DNA from: CAMDMI01 sp044379485
GTDB lineage: Bacteria > Bacteroidota > Bacteroidia > Cytophagales > Flexibacteraceae
Assembly (NCBI GenBank): GCA_044379485.1
Contig: JBIPOE010000014.1
Span: 3,848 to 67,847 of the forward strand
DNA length: 64,000 nucleotides
Direction of reading: 5' to 3'
Part shown: positions 8,610-17,772 of the stretch, one piece after another
How the letters are laid out: each line of letters opens with the position of its first letter
How positions within the stretch are numbered: the stretch's first letter is position 1
Made by a program: the position numbers and the translations under genes
Notes under the pieces: model-generated
Told to the model about the DNA's origin: nothing
The model's input: only the letters and a program-made list of their open reading frames with translations
The model's database searches: none

Positions 8610-9431
8610 TTAAATCTTATAACTCAGTTTCACAAGCCCAAACCACCAGGAATCGGGAATCAATTTCCTTAAAATAAGCAAAATCGGAGCTGGAAAACCC
8701 GTTGGATACCGCATTTTTGAACTTCCATCGCTGGCTGCTTTAAATATCGCCTTCGCCACCACTTCGGGATTTTCACCATTGTTACCAGTTTCCTGACTAA
8801 GCTTTTCTACTTTTTGTGTAAAGGATTTGTATGGGGCAAAATCAAATCCTGTAAATGCCCTGCTCCGTCCATAAAAGTCAGTTTTGATGACACCTGGTTC
8901 TATTATTTTTACCTTAATATTAAACTGAAGTAGTTCATATTGAAGGGCTTCGCTAAATCCTTCCACCGCCCATTTGGTTCCATGATAAATGCTGTACAAT
9001 GGAAAAGTCAATCGCCCAGCCATACTCGCCACCTGGATTATGGTTCCGGAATTTTGCTTTCTAAAGTATGGAATAATGGCCCTTGTAACCCGCATCAAAC
9101 CAAAAACATTGGTATTGAACTGTTTTTCAATAAAGGCATCGTCCATCAATTCAAAAACTCCGTCTGCCCCAAAACCCGCATTATTCACCAGAGCATCAAT
9201 TTTCCCGAAATCTTTGATTGTGGATTGAATGGATGCTTCTATGGTCTCTGGTTTGGTAACATCTAAAGCATATAGTTTGACATTAGAAAATGAAGAAAGC
9301 CCTGTTTCCTTTTCAGGACTACGCATAGTAGCCGCCACATTCCAACCTTTATTGGCAAAATAAATGGCTGCTGCTATTCCTATCCCACTTGAAGCCCCTG
9401 TTATTAAAACTGTTTGTTTCACTTTTATCAA
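8610..9431 (-). CDS. short-chain dehydrogenase/reductase (SDR)
   Basis: A 273-residue classical SDR. It has the nucleotide-binding TGASSGIG near residues 11-18, the NNAG motif in the middle, and the catalytic Ser-Tyr-Lys arrangement with YHGTK in the SIYHGTKWAVEGF segment. The PG motif follows in EPGVIKTDF. It is an NAD(P)-dependent oxidoreductase with unknown substrate; the closest general type is the oxidoreductases acting on lipids or retinol-like alcohols. The start is TTG 9431, or GTG 9422 three codons later; no ATG is available. Its stop is close to the toxin gene stop, so the two are convergent. Confidence 0.88.
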   Translation of the reverse strand: MIKVKQTVLITGASSGIGIAAAIYFANKGWNVAATMRSPEKETGLSSFSNVKLYALDVTKPETIEASIQSTIKDFGKIDALVNNAGFGADGVFELMDDAFIEKQFNTNVFGLMRVTRAIIPYFRKQNSGTIIQVASMAGRLTFPLYSIYHGTKWAVEGFSEALQYELLQFNIKVKIIEPGVIKTDFYGRSRAFTGFDFAPYKSFTQKVEKLSQETGNNGENPEVVAKAIFKAASDGSSKMRYPTGFPAPILLILRKLIPDSWWFGLVKLSYKI

Positions 9432-9557
9432 ATTCTTTGATTTTAAATTTGGGGCAATTTAATTCTGGATTCCCCTTTAAAACTCTTAAAAGGTCAAATT
9501 CAAACTTAATTTTCATTTTAGCGCCTGCCCCCTATTCCAAACCATAAACAATACATA

Positions 9558-9565
9558 TACATTTG
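9558..9565 (+). promoter_or_regulatory. promoter core TACATTTG of the E1 dehydrogenase gene
   Basis: Exact TAnnTTTG match about 30 bases before the TTG start at 9597, giving a leader of about 25 nt. It supports that start codon. Confidence 0.58.
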
Positions 9566-9596
9566 CACCAATACACCATTATTTAAAGTTATAGCA

Positions 9597-12038
9597 TTGG
9601 AAGCCGTTGCAACTATTTTGAAAAAAAATACTATTAAAAATTTGAAACCTATTTTACCTGAAGGACTCACAAGGGAGCAAGTCCTGGAAGACTACCTAAC
9701 AGGTTGTGAAAGCCGCCAGATTAGTCTTCTAGGCCGAAAAGAGGTTTTTTCCGGAAAAGCAAAATTTGGAATTTTCGGAGATGGAAAAGAGGTTCCACAA
9801 TTGGCTATGGCAAGAGTTTTCGAAAAAGGGGATTTTCGATCTGGTTATTACAGGGATCAAACTTTTATGATGGCAATTGGCCATTTAACTAGTCAGGAGT
9901 TTTTTGCCCAATTGTATGCACATCCAAGCATAAAAGATGAACCAAGTTCAGGAGGAAGGCAAATGAGTTGCCATTTTTCAAGCCGTTTTTTGGATGAAAA
10001 TGGAGATTGGAAAAGGTTGACAGATTCAAAAAACTCAACTTCTGATATTTCTCCAACAGCAGCTCAAATGCCTCGTCTATTGGGACTTGCGTATGCTTCC
10101 AAATTATTCAGAAATAATCCTGAGCTAAAAAAATACGATAATTTTTCTATCAATGGAAACGAAATAGCCTTTGGAACCATTGGCAATGCCTCCACTTCTG
10201 AAGGTGTATTTTTCGAAGCCATGAATGCGGCAGGGGTGCTTCAGGTACCAATGCTGGTTTCGGTTTGGGATGATGAGTTTGGTATTTCAGTTCCAAAAGA
10301 ATATCATACTACCAAAGGTTCAATATCTGAGGTAATGAAAGGTTTTGAGCCTACTGCCACCGAAAGAGGAATTAAAATATTTACTGTTAATGGTTGGGAT
10401 TATCCAGCCTTAATTAAAACCTATAGAAAAGCCGTTGAATTGTGTAGAACGCAACATGTTCCTGTTTTGCTTCACGTCCTGGAACTTACACAGCCCCAAG
10501 GCCACAGCACTTCTGGTTCCCATGAGCGCTACAAAACCAAAGAAAGGCTACAATGGGAAAAAGAAAACGATTGCCTTCCTAAAATGAGGGAATGGATGCT
10601 TGATACTAAAATTGCAAGTGAAGAGGAATTAAAAGCCATTGAAGATAAGGCCTTTGAATTGGCAAAATCTGCCCGTTCTCAAGCATGGAAAGCCTTTAAC
10701 AATGATTTTAAAGCAGATTTTGATCAGGCACTTTCATTAATAGAGGAAGGTATTCAAAACCCCGAATATTCAAATGAATTAGAGGCAATCAGAACTCATT
10801 TAAAATCAGAACAATTTCCGGTACGTAGTGATACATTGAAAGCTATTAATCAATCGCTCCGTGCCTTACGACATTCATCAGGCAATTTAAAAGAAAGATT
10901 TTCCACACTAAGGAAATCCATAGATGTAGAAAACTACGAAAGATATAACTCAAATCTATATAGCCGTTCTTCTTATTCCGCAAAACGAATAGAAGAGGTT
11001 TTGCCTGTATATAATGAGGACTCTCAATTGATGGATGGAAGAGAAATTTTGCAGGCATTCTTTGATAAAACATTTGCAGCCAATCCTTTGGTGTTTGCGA
11101 TAGGTGAAGATGTTGGTAAAATCGGAGATGTTAATCAGGGTTTTGCTGGTTTACAGGAAAAGTATGGAGAGATCCGGATTACAGATACGGGAATCAGGGA
11201 ATGTACAATTGCCGGACAAGGAATTGGTGCAGCCATGCGTGGAATGCGTCCCATTGTTGAAATTCAATATCTGGATTATTTAATGTACGCCTTGCAGATT
11301 TTAACAGATGATCTGGCTACCATTCAATACCGAACAAAAGGCGGACAAAAAGCGCCCCTAATTATAAGAACCAGAGGTCACAGACTTGAAGGCGTTTGGC
11401 ATGCGGGCTCGCCATTAAGCGTAATAATAAATTCACTACGAGGCGTTTATGTACTCACGCCAAGAAACATGACCAAGGCAGCTGGCTTTTATAATACACT
11501 GCTAAAATCCGATGAACCAGGTTTGGTTATTGAATGTTTGAATGGCTACCGCTTAAAAGAACAACTTCCGGAAAATATTTCTGAAATCACGGTTCCAATT
11601 GGTGTGCCAGAAATTTTAAGAGAAGGAAAAGACATAACAATTGTTACTTATGGTTCCATGACCAGAATTTGCATGGATGCTGCCAATTTGCTTTCCGCAG
11701 TTGGGATCGACGCCGAAATCATTGATGCACAGTCCCTTCTTCCCTTTGATATTCATCACATGGTTGTTAAAAGTCTTCAGAAAACGAATCGGATTATTTT
11801 TGCCGATGAGGATGTTCCAGGTGGAGCCACAGCTTACATGATGCAGGAAGTTCTTGAAAATCAAGGTGGTTACAAATTCCTGGATGCCCAACCAAAAACC
11901 ATAACTGCACATCCACATAGACCTGCTTATGCCTCTGATGGGGACTATTTTTCAAAACCAAGTGCGGATAATGTTTTTGATGTGGCTTATGCTTTGATGT
12001 CAGAATCCAATCCTCAATTGTTTCCAGCCATTTTATAA
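9597..12038 (+). CDS. 2-oxoacid dehydrogenase E1, fused alpha and beta subunits
   Basis: An 813-residue thiamine-diphosphate enzyme in which the E1 alpha chain (roughly residues 30-400) and the E1 beta chain (roughly 470-813) are one polypeptide. Alpha-side signs are GYYRDQTFMMAIG, GNASTSEGVFFEAMN and the phosphorylation-loop-like HSTSGSHERY. Beta-side signs are GEDVGKIGDVNQGF, TGIRECTIAGQGIGAA and IQYLDYL. It decarboxylates a branched-chain 2-oxoacid or pyruvate and passes the acyl group to the lipoyl E2. Fused E1 proteins of this length are common in Bacteroidota and usually annotated as 2-oxoisovalerate dehydrogenase. E2 and E3 are not in the window. The start is TTG, supported by the promoter just upstream. 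Confidence 0.88.
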   Translation: MEAVATILKKNTIKNLKPILPEGLTREQVLEDYLTGCESRQISLLGRKEVFSGKAKFGIFGDGKEVPQLAMARVFEKGDFRSGYYRDQTFMMAIGHLTSQEFFAQLYAHPSIKDEPSSGGRQMSCHFSSRFLDENGDWKRLTDSKNSTSDISPTAAQMPRLLGLAYASKLFRNNPELKKYDNFSINGNEIAFGTIGNASTSEGVFFEAMNAAGVLQVPMLVSVWDDEFGISVPKEYHTTKGSISEVMKGFEPTATERGIKIFTVNGWDYPALIKTYRKAVELCRTQHVPVLLHVLELTQPQGHSTSGSHERYKTKERLQWEKENDCLPKMREWMLDTKIASEEELKAIEDKAFELAKSARSQAWKAFNNDFKADFDQALSLIEEGIQNPEYSNELEAIRTHLKSEQFPVRSDTLKAINQSLRALRHSSGNLKERFSTLRKSIDVENYERYNSNLYSRSSYSAKRIEEVLPVYNEDSQLMDGREILQAFFDKTFAANPLVFAIGEDVGKIGDVNQGFAGLQEKYGEIRITDTGIRECTIAGQGIGAAMRGMRPIVEIQYLDYLMYALQILTDDLATIQYRTKGGQKAPLIIRTRGHRLEGVWHAGSPLSVIINSLRGVYVLTPRNMTKAAGFYNTLLKSDEPGLVIECLNGYRLKEQLPENISEITVPIGVPEILREGKDITIVTYGSMTRICMDAANLLSAVGIDAEIIDAQSLLPFDIHHMVVKSLQKTNRIIFADEDVPGGATAYMMQEVLENQGGYKFLDAQPKTITAHPHRPAYASDGDYFSKPSADNVFDVAYALMSESNPQLFPAIL

Positions 12039-12127
12039 TTGAAGGAAATTGTACTTGTAGAAAAAAAGGTTTGCACCATTCCATTTCTAAAAAAAAACTA
12101 CCTTTCTGGTTCTAGTATTGATTTAAA

Positions 12128-13228
12128 ATGCAAAACCAAAAAGTAGTAATCAATATCGTTGACCAGCTTTCCTCTGTAAATTTTGGCATTTGGCACGCTG
12201 CAATAGCTTCAGCGGAGGCAATGTTGAAATTATTTAATATTAAGTCGGTTTTGGTTGCCCCTGTCTCTGATTTTGAATTCAATGCAGAAAAGTTTCCTTT
12301 TGTTGAAGTTTACAGAATTGAGAAAACCGGAACAGATCAGGCCAAAGAATTTTTAAAAAAATTCGATCCTGAAACTACGGTTGTGGCCACTCATGGTGCA
12401 TGGCAGTTTCCCACCAAATGGGGAGATTGTGCAAAATCCTTAGGATTTTCCTGGATTTATACACCACATGGCATGCTCGAACCATGGAGTATGAGTCAAA
12501 AACGACTTAAAAAGTGGATCTATTTTAATTTAATAGAATCCATTCTTGCAAAAAAAGCAACTTTAATCAGAGCAGTAGGTAAGCCTGAAGCCATAAACTT
12601 GTCAAAGGATTTTTCAAATGTAAAATTGATTGCCAATGGCATTTACATGTCTGACATTTTACCGATTGAAAAACCAAATGCGCCAATTCAAATCCTTTTT
12701 CTGGCCAGACTGCATGTTAAAAAGGGAATTATGCCTCTCCTGGAATCTTGGAAAAGTTCAAAGTTGACAGGCAACTCCAACTATGTTCTTAAAATAGCTG
12801 GAACAGATGACGGAGAGTTACAAAAAGTAACAGACTTTATAAGTCAAAATCCAGGGCTAAATGTTGAGTTTTTAGGTCCACAGTTTGGCGAGGAGAAGCG
12901 AAAGCTATTGATGAACAGCCACTTCTATATTTTGCCCTCTTTATCTGAAGGCTTTCCGGTTTCAGTAATTGAAGCCATGGCAGCCGGATTGGTTCCTATC
13001 ATTACCAAAGGTTGCAATTTTCCGGAGGCATTCGAAAATGGACATGGGATTGAAACCAGCCAAAACATGAAAGTGCTCATTGCTACCCTAAATGATTTGC
13101 TCAATTGGCACCAATTGCAGAGGGAAAAAATGGCTGAAAATTGTCAAACATTTGTGAGAGAGCACTATACCTGGGAGAAAATTGCTGAGCAACAATTCAA
13201 GGCATTCTTTCCCAAGGTTTATAACTAG
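12128..13228 (+). CDS. GT4-type glycosyltransferase (family 1 fold)
   Basis: A 366-residue GT-B glycosyltransferase. The C-terminal half contains the nucleotide-sugar site: FLARLHVKKG, then a Gly-rich turn, and the E-x7-E motif in SEGFPVSVIEAMAAG. The N-terminal half has the acceptor-side pattern with a HGAWQFP and TPHGMLEPWS segment, as in polysaccharide or capsule glycosyltransferases. It should transfer a sugar from a nucleotide donor in the cytoplasm to an exopolysaccharide, O-antigen or lipid acceptor. Donor and acceptor cannot be deduced. It is a lone gene without other cell-surface sugar genes next to it; the E1 gene lies upstream on the same strand, separated by 89 bases. Confidence 0.87.
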   Translation: MQNQKVVINIVDQLSSVNFGIWHAAIASAEAMLKLFNIKSVLVAPVSDFEFNAEKFPFVEVYRIEKTGTDQAKEFLKKFDPETTVVATHGAWQFPTKWGDCAKSLGFSWIYTPHGMLEPWSMSQKRLKKWIYFNLIESILAKKATLIRAVGKPEAINLSKDFSNVKLIANGIYMSDILPIEKPNAPIQILFLARLHVKKGIMPLLESWKSSKLTGNSNYVLKIAGTDDGELQKVTDFISQNPGLNVEFLGPQFGEEKRKLLMNSHFYILPSLSEGFPVSVIEAMAAGLVPIITKGCNFPEAFENGHGIETSQNMKVLIATLNDLLNWHQLQREKMAENCQTFVREHYTWEKIAEQQFKAFFPKVYN

Positions 13229-13275
13229 GTAGTTAGTTTCCAAATTCAAAATCCAATCAGGCTTTTGGCAAAAAA

Positions 13276-13303
13276 AAACGGCCCTCAAAGAGAGCCGGTT
13301 TTC
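13276..13303. terminator. bidirectional terminator-like hairpin between convergent genes
   Basis: The sequence AACGGCCCTC-AAAG-AGAGCCGGTT forms an imperfect stem with an A-run on one side and T's on the other. It lies between the stop of the glycosyltransferase gene and the stop of sppA, where a two-way terminator is expected. Confidence 0.5.
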
Positions 13304-13324
13304 GATGTAAAGCTTTACAGCTTA

Positions 13325-15085
13325 TTAGTTCAAGATGAAATCGTAAGGCATGCGGGCTTGAATCCCTTCCATGCTCCGTAATTTTTTGATTTGGCTTACT
13401 ACGGGATAAAACTCACCAAGTTCCATTTTCATGAATTTTATTTTGGCCTCACCTCCCAACTGCTCCATAATCTGCTCAAAAATATTCTTTTCTATTGGCA
13501 AAAGCTTGATTCTATAATCTTTTCCAATCTTGGACTGGGCGGCTGCCAATTCAATGGCCTTTTCCATTCCACCAAGTTCATCAACCAATCCATTTTGTTT
13601 TGCCTCCAGACCAGACCAAACTCTGCCACCAGCAATTTTCTTAAGATTTTCAACACTCATATTTCTACCTGCAGCTGCTTTGGTGGTAAAGGATTCATAA
13701 ATCTTATTCACCTCATTCTGAATTATTTGCCTTTCTCCATTTGTAAATGGTCGGGTTCCATTTCCAATATCAGAATAAGCGCCGGTTTTTACGCCATCAA
13801 ATGTGATTCCCAATTTGTTTTTAAACATGTTTTGGGCATTAAACATCAAGCCAAAAACACCAATCGATCCGGTAATTGTGTTTGGATGGGCCACAATTTT
13901 ATTACAACCCATTGCCATATAATACCCACCGGAAGCAGCCACATCAGACATGGAGGCTATGATTGGTTTTACCTTTTTTGTCAATTGAATTTCTCTCCAC
14001 ATCACATCAGATGCAAGGGCTGAACCACCTGGAGAATTAATTCTAAGTACAACTGCTTTTACCTTTTTATCGTTTCTGGCTTTTCGCAAAGCTTCACATA
14101 TTTTATCAGAACCGATAGACTCTGCATCTCCCTTTCCAGATCCAATTTCACCAGATCCAAATATGATCGCAATTTTATTTTCAGAAACTTCTTTTTCCTC
14201 CTCATTAGCCGCCTTTTTATACTTTCCATACGTGATGAAATTAATGTCATCGTCCTTTTCTACACCAATCTTTTTTCTAATCGTGGATAGAACCTGATCA
14301 TAATAAGCAACTTTTGAAACCAAACCCATACTGGCCGCATCTTCTGCACTTCTAACTTTCATACTGTCAGAAATTTGTTTGGTGGTTTCTACTGTCAGAT
14401 TTCTACTTTGGGCAACCTGAGAAATGTTGTAATTGTTGATGCTGTTTAAAAATGAGGTGGCCTGTAATCTATTGGCATCACTCATGTTTTCCCTAAAGAA
14501 GGGCTCAACAGCAGATTTAAACTCCCCTACCCTAAAGATTTCCGGCTGAATTTCAAGCTTTTCCATTGCCCCTTTGAAAAACGGAATGTTAGAAGACAAA
14601 CCGTTGAATTCAACTAATCCTTCTGGATTTAAGAAAATACTATCTGAAACTGAGGCTGTATAATATGTAGCCTCAGAAAAATATTCCCCGTAGCTATAAA
14701 TGAATTTCTTAGATTTTTTAAATTCCAGAAGCGCAGCACGAAGTTCTTCGTTTGTGGCAAATCCAATGCTATTGAAAGATCCTTCAATCAAAATCCCTTT
14801 AATCTTTGAATCGTCCTTTGCCTTTAAAATGGCCTTTTTCAATTCATAAAGGCCCATGGAGGCTGGAGGTGCACCTGGTAAATCCAATTCTGCAAATGGA
14901 TCTTCCTTTTCTCTTTCCACAATTTGCTGATCCAGTTTGATTTTCAAAACTGAATTGTCTTTAACAGATACGGTTTTTTCGCCACCTGCAGCAGCACCTA
15001 TTCCTATTAAAATAAAAATTGAGATAATCGAAAAAAGGAAAAGGCCTAGTATTGTGGCGAACGTATATTTGAAAAAACTACCCAT
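13325..15085 (-). CDS. sppA: signal peptide peptidase SppA, long (67K) type
   Basis: A 586-residue membrane serine protease. One N-terminal membrane helix (residues about 8-30) anchors two tandem SppA/ClpP-like domains. The general-base lysine is K190 in VGEFKSAVEPF and the nucleophile is S386 in DVAASGGYYMAMG, at positions matching the Lys-Ser dyad of the E. coli enzyme. It degrades signal peptides left in the membrane after export. The long double-domain architecture is complete. A promoter core lies at 15108-15115. Confidence 0.93.
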   Translation of the reverse strand: MGSFFKYTFATILGLFLFSIISIFILIGIGAAAGGEKTVSVKDNSVLKIKLDQQIVEREKEDPFAELDLPGAPPASMGLYELKKAILKAKDDSKIKGILIEGSFNSIGFATNEELRAALLEFKKSKKFIYSYGEYFSEATYYTASVSDSIFLNPEGLVEFNGLSSNIPFFKGAMEKLEIQPEIFRVGEFKSAVEPFFRENMSDANRLQATSFLNSINNYNISQVAQSRNLTVETTKQISDSMKVRSAEDAASMGLVSKVAYYDQVLSTIRKKIGVEKDDDINFITYGKYKKAANEEEKEVSENKIAIIFGSGEIGSGKGDAESIGSDKICEALRKARNDKKVKAVVLRINSPGGSALASDVMWREIQLTKKVKPIIASMSDVAASGGYYMAMGCNKIVAHPNTITGSIGVFGLMFNAQNMFKNKLGITFDGVKTGAYSDIGNGTRPFTNGERQIIQNEVNKIYESFTTKAAAGRNMSVENLKKIAGGRVWSGLEAKQNGLVDELGGMEKAIELAAAQSKIGKDYRIKLLPIEKNIFEQIMEQLGGEAKIKFMKMELGEFYPVVSQIKKLRSMEGIQARMPYDFILN

Positions 15086-15107
15086 TAAGACTTATTTAAA
15101 TTTTTCC

Positions 15108-15115
15108 CAAAAGTA
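15108..15115 (-). promoter_or_regulatory. promoter core TACTTTTG of sppA
   Basis: Exact TAnnTTTG match on the minus strand, just over 20 bases upstream of the sppA ATG. A TTTTG that could serve as the -33 element lies 16 bases further upstream, slightly closer than usual. Confidence 0.6.
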
Positions 15116-15433
15116 TTGATTTTATAAACAGCAAAAGCCCTGACTTTTTACAAATGGAAAAAACACAACTCTAATCTGCCAAAAAGGTAGAACAATGGTT
15201 TTTTTATTCGCAAATCAACTTCAAGTTCTTCTTTTATTGAGTTTAGAAATTGGCAAACTTCAAAAAATCAATTGACTGATTTTCAATATAATATCCTTTA
15301 AATAATTCCTTCATTTAAAACTCCGATAACATCCGGCAACCAAATTTAAAAATTAATCAATAACCGATTGAATTATTCAATACTTTATTTCAACCATTTA
15401 ACCCAATCCTGAAATTAAATTAAAACCCTTTCT

Positions 15434-15441
15434 TACTTTCG
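15434..15441 (+). promoter_or_regulatory. promoter core TACTTTCG of the DPP IV gene
   Basis: One-mismatch variant of TAnnTTTG (C for T in the third-last position). It lies 18 bases before the ATG, giving a very short leader. Confidence 0.45.
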
Positions 15442-15459
15442 CCATCATTTTAAAGTTTT

Positions 15460-17631
15460 ATGAAAGGACGATTTTTAATTCTTGCTTCTATATTTTTAAC
15501 AATGAGCAACTTATCTGCTCAACAAAAGAAAAACATCACGCTTGACGACATTTGGAAAAATCCAATCTGGCGGGCAGAAGGCATAGAAGATATTAATTGG
15601 TTTAAAAGTGGTGATAAGTATTCCGCCCTAAAGGATGAAAACATAGAGGTTTATGACATTAAATCTGGCCTGAAAATAAAAACCCTCATTGAAGGCAAAG
15701 ATCTAAAAATTGACACCGCCCAAATTGGCATTCAAAACTACACGCTGAGTCCGGATGAAAATATGGTTTTGATTGAAACCGGAATTGAACCCATTTATCG
15801 AAGAAGTTCAAAGGCCTTTTTCTTTCTCTACAATCTAAGCACTAAGAAATTAAGTGCAATTTCTGCTGGTAAAAAAATATCATTGGCCACTTTTAGCCCT
15901 GATGGAAAAAGCATTGCATATTGTTTTAAAAACAACTTGTATGTAATGGAGATTTCAAGTGGGAAAGAGACTCAAATAACCACAACAGGCAAAGCAAACG
16001 AAATCATTCATGGCAGTTCAGATTGGGTATATGAGGAAGAGTTTGAATTTTGGAAATCATTTCATTGGTCACCGGACTCAAAAAAAATAGCCTTTTTAAG
16101 TTTTGATGAAAGGCAGGTTCCAACCTACAACATGCAAAAGTGGGCAGGCTTATATCCAAAAGATTACACATTCAAATATCCAAAAGCTGGTGAAAAAAAT
16201 TCAAGAGTAGATGTTTCCATTTACAATCTGGAAACGGCAAAAATACTTGACATTCAGGAAGGCGCAGAAAATGATCAATACATAGCACGCTTCCAGTGGA
16301 CAAAAAATCCAAACCTACTTTCTGTAAGGAGAATGAACAGGCTGCAAAACAAAATAGACCTGCTTCATATTGATGCAGCGACTGGAAACGTGCAAACCGT
16401 TCTTACCGAAACTGCAAAAACCTTTTTTGAAATCAATGACGACCTTACTTATCTGGACAATGGAAAAGAATTTATTTACAGTACAGATTTATCTGGCTAT
16501 CAGCATATTTATCTGTATGGGATGGATGGCAAATTGATACGGCCTGTAACCGCTGGCAATTGGGAAATAAGCAGCTTTCTTGGCCTGGATGAAAAGAAAG
16601 GAACACTATATTATATGAGTTCAGAGGATGGCTCCATCCAGAAACAATTGTATTCCATTTCCATTTCAGGAAAAAACAAGAAAAGGCTAAGCCAGGGAGC
16701 GGGCACACATCAGATTAGTTTTAATCCTTCATTCACATATTATATAGACGATTATCACACAGCTTCCCAGCCTCCTGTTTATAGTTTAAATCATGCAGAC
16801 GGAAGGCTTATTAAAGTTTTAGAAGACAATAAGGCCCTGAAAACCAAGTTAGAATCGTATCAAATTGTAGCTAAATCTTTTTTCGAAATCACCACTGAAA
16901 AAGGCATAAAACTGAATGCCTGGATGATAAAACCAGCCGACTTTGATCCATCTAAAAAGTATCCGGTTTTGATGCATTGTTATGGAGGGCCTGGCCATCA
17001 ATTGGTAACTGACGCCTGGGGCGGACCAGACTTTTTCTGGTATCAAATGCTTGCAGCCAAAGGCTATATCATTTTTTGTGTGGACAATCGTGGAACGGGT
17101 GGAAAAGGATCCGAATTTAGAAAATCAACTTACGCCCAATTGGGCAAGCTGGAATGCGAAGACCAGATTGATGCTGCCAAATACATGGCCAAACAAACCT
17201 ATGTAGATGCCAGTCGTATAGGCATTTGGGGTTGGAGCTTCGGCGGATATCTTACCAGCCTTTGCCTAACCAAAGGGGCTGATGTTTTTAAATCAGGAAT
17301 TGCCGTTGCACCTGTAACCAACTGGCGATTTTATGATTCTATTTACACAGAACGTTATCTGAAATTGCCATCTGAAAATGCAGCAGGATATGATGAAAAC
17401 AGCCCTGTAACTTTTGCGGACAGGCTGAAAGGCAATTACTTATTGGTTCATGGAACGGGAGATGACAATGTGCATTTCCAAAATGCAGTATCTATGGTAA
17501 ACGCTTTGGTAAAGGCCAACAAAAAATTCGATTCATTTTACTATCCAGACCGAAACCATGGCATTTATGGAGGAAATACCAGGAACCACTTGTACAATAA
17601 GTTAACGGATTTCATTCTGGAAAAACTATAG
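15460..17631 (+). CDS. dipeptidyl peptidase IV (S9B family)
   Basis: A 723-residue exported serine peptidase. A signal peptide ending near NLSAQ is followed by an eight-bladed propeller-type N-terminal domain and a C-terminal alpha/beta hydrolase domain. The catalytic triad is visible: S593 in GWGWSFGGY, an Asp at about 668-669 in HGTGDDNVHF, and H700 in DRNHGIYGG. The DWVYEEEF segment near residues 189-196 is the Glu pair that binds the substrate amino terminus in the DPP IV group. It releases X-Pro or X-Ala dipeptides from oligopeptides in the periplasm. It has no T9SS sorting domain. It is monocistronic as far as the spacing shows. Confidence 0.94.
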   Translation: MKGRFLILASIFLTMSNLSAQQKKNITLDDIWKNPIWRAEGIEDINWFKSGDKYSALKDENIEVYDIKSGLKIKTLIEGKDLKIDTAQIGIQNYTLSPDENMVLIETGIEPIYRRSSKAFFFLYNLSTKKLSAISAGKKISLATFSPDGKSIAYCFKNNLYVMEISSGKETQITTTGKANEIIHGSSDWVYEEEFEFWKSFHWSPDSKKIAFLSFDERQVPTYNMQKWAGLYPKDYTFKYPKAGEKNSRVDVSIYNLETAKILDIQEGAENDQYIARFQWTKNPNLLSVRRMNRLQNKIDLLHIDAATGNVQTVLTETAKTFFEINDDLTYLDNGKEFIYSTDLSGYQHIYLYGMDGKLIRPVTAGNWEISSFLGLDEKKGTLYYMSSEDGSIQKQLYSISISGKNKKRLSQGAGTHQISFNPSFTYYIDDYHTASQPPVYSLNHADGRLIKVLEDNKALKTKLESYQIVAKSFFEITTEKGIKLNAWMIKPADFDPSKKYPVLMHCYGGPGHQLVTDAWGGPDFFWYQMLAAKGYIIFCVDNRGTGGKGSEFRKSTYAQLGKLECEDQIDAAKYMAKQTYVDASRIGIWGWSFGGYLTSLCLTKGADVFKSGIAVAPVTNWRFYDSIYTERYLKLPSENAAGYDENSPVTFADRLKGNYLLVHGTGDDNVHFQNAVSMVNALVKANKKFDSFYYPDRNHGIYGGNTRNHLYNKLTDFILEKL

Positions 17632-17772
17632 CATTGTCAACAACATCTTTCATAACCAGTGTTATTCAGGTATCGATTCAGAAAAAACTTACTTTGTTTG
17701 TTTAATGAATTAAGAGAAATCTCGTATTCAGTGGATTAAAGCTTATTGCAGAGGTAAGGGAATTTACCCGCA

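Larger units (their letters stand above)
15086..15459. other. divergent intergenic region
   Basis: A 374-bp gap between two divergently transcribed genes. It contains one promoter core in each direction (minus strand 15108-15115, plus strand 15434-15441). The remainder is A+T rich with no open frame, hairpin or repeat that I can support. Confidence 0.6.
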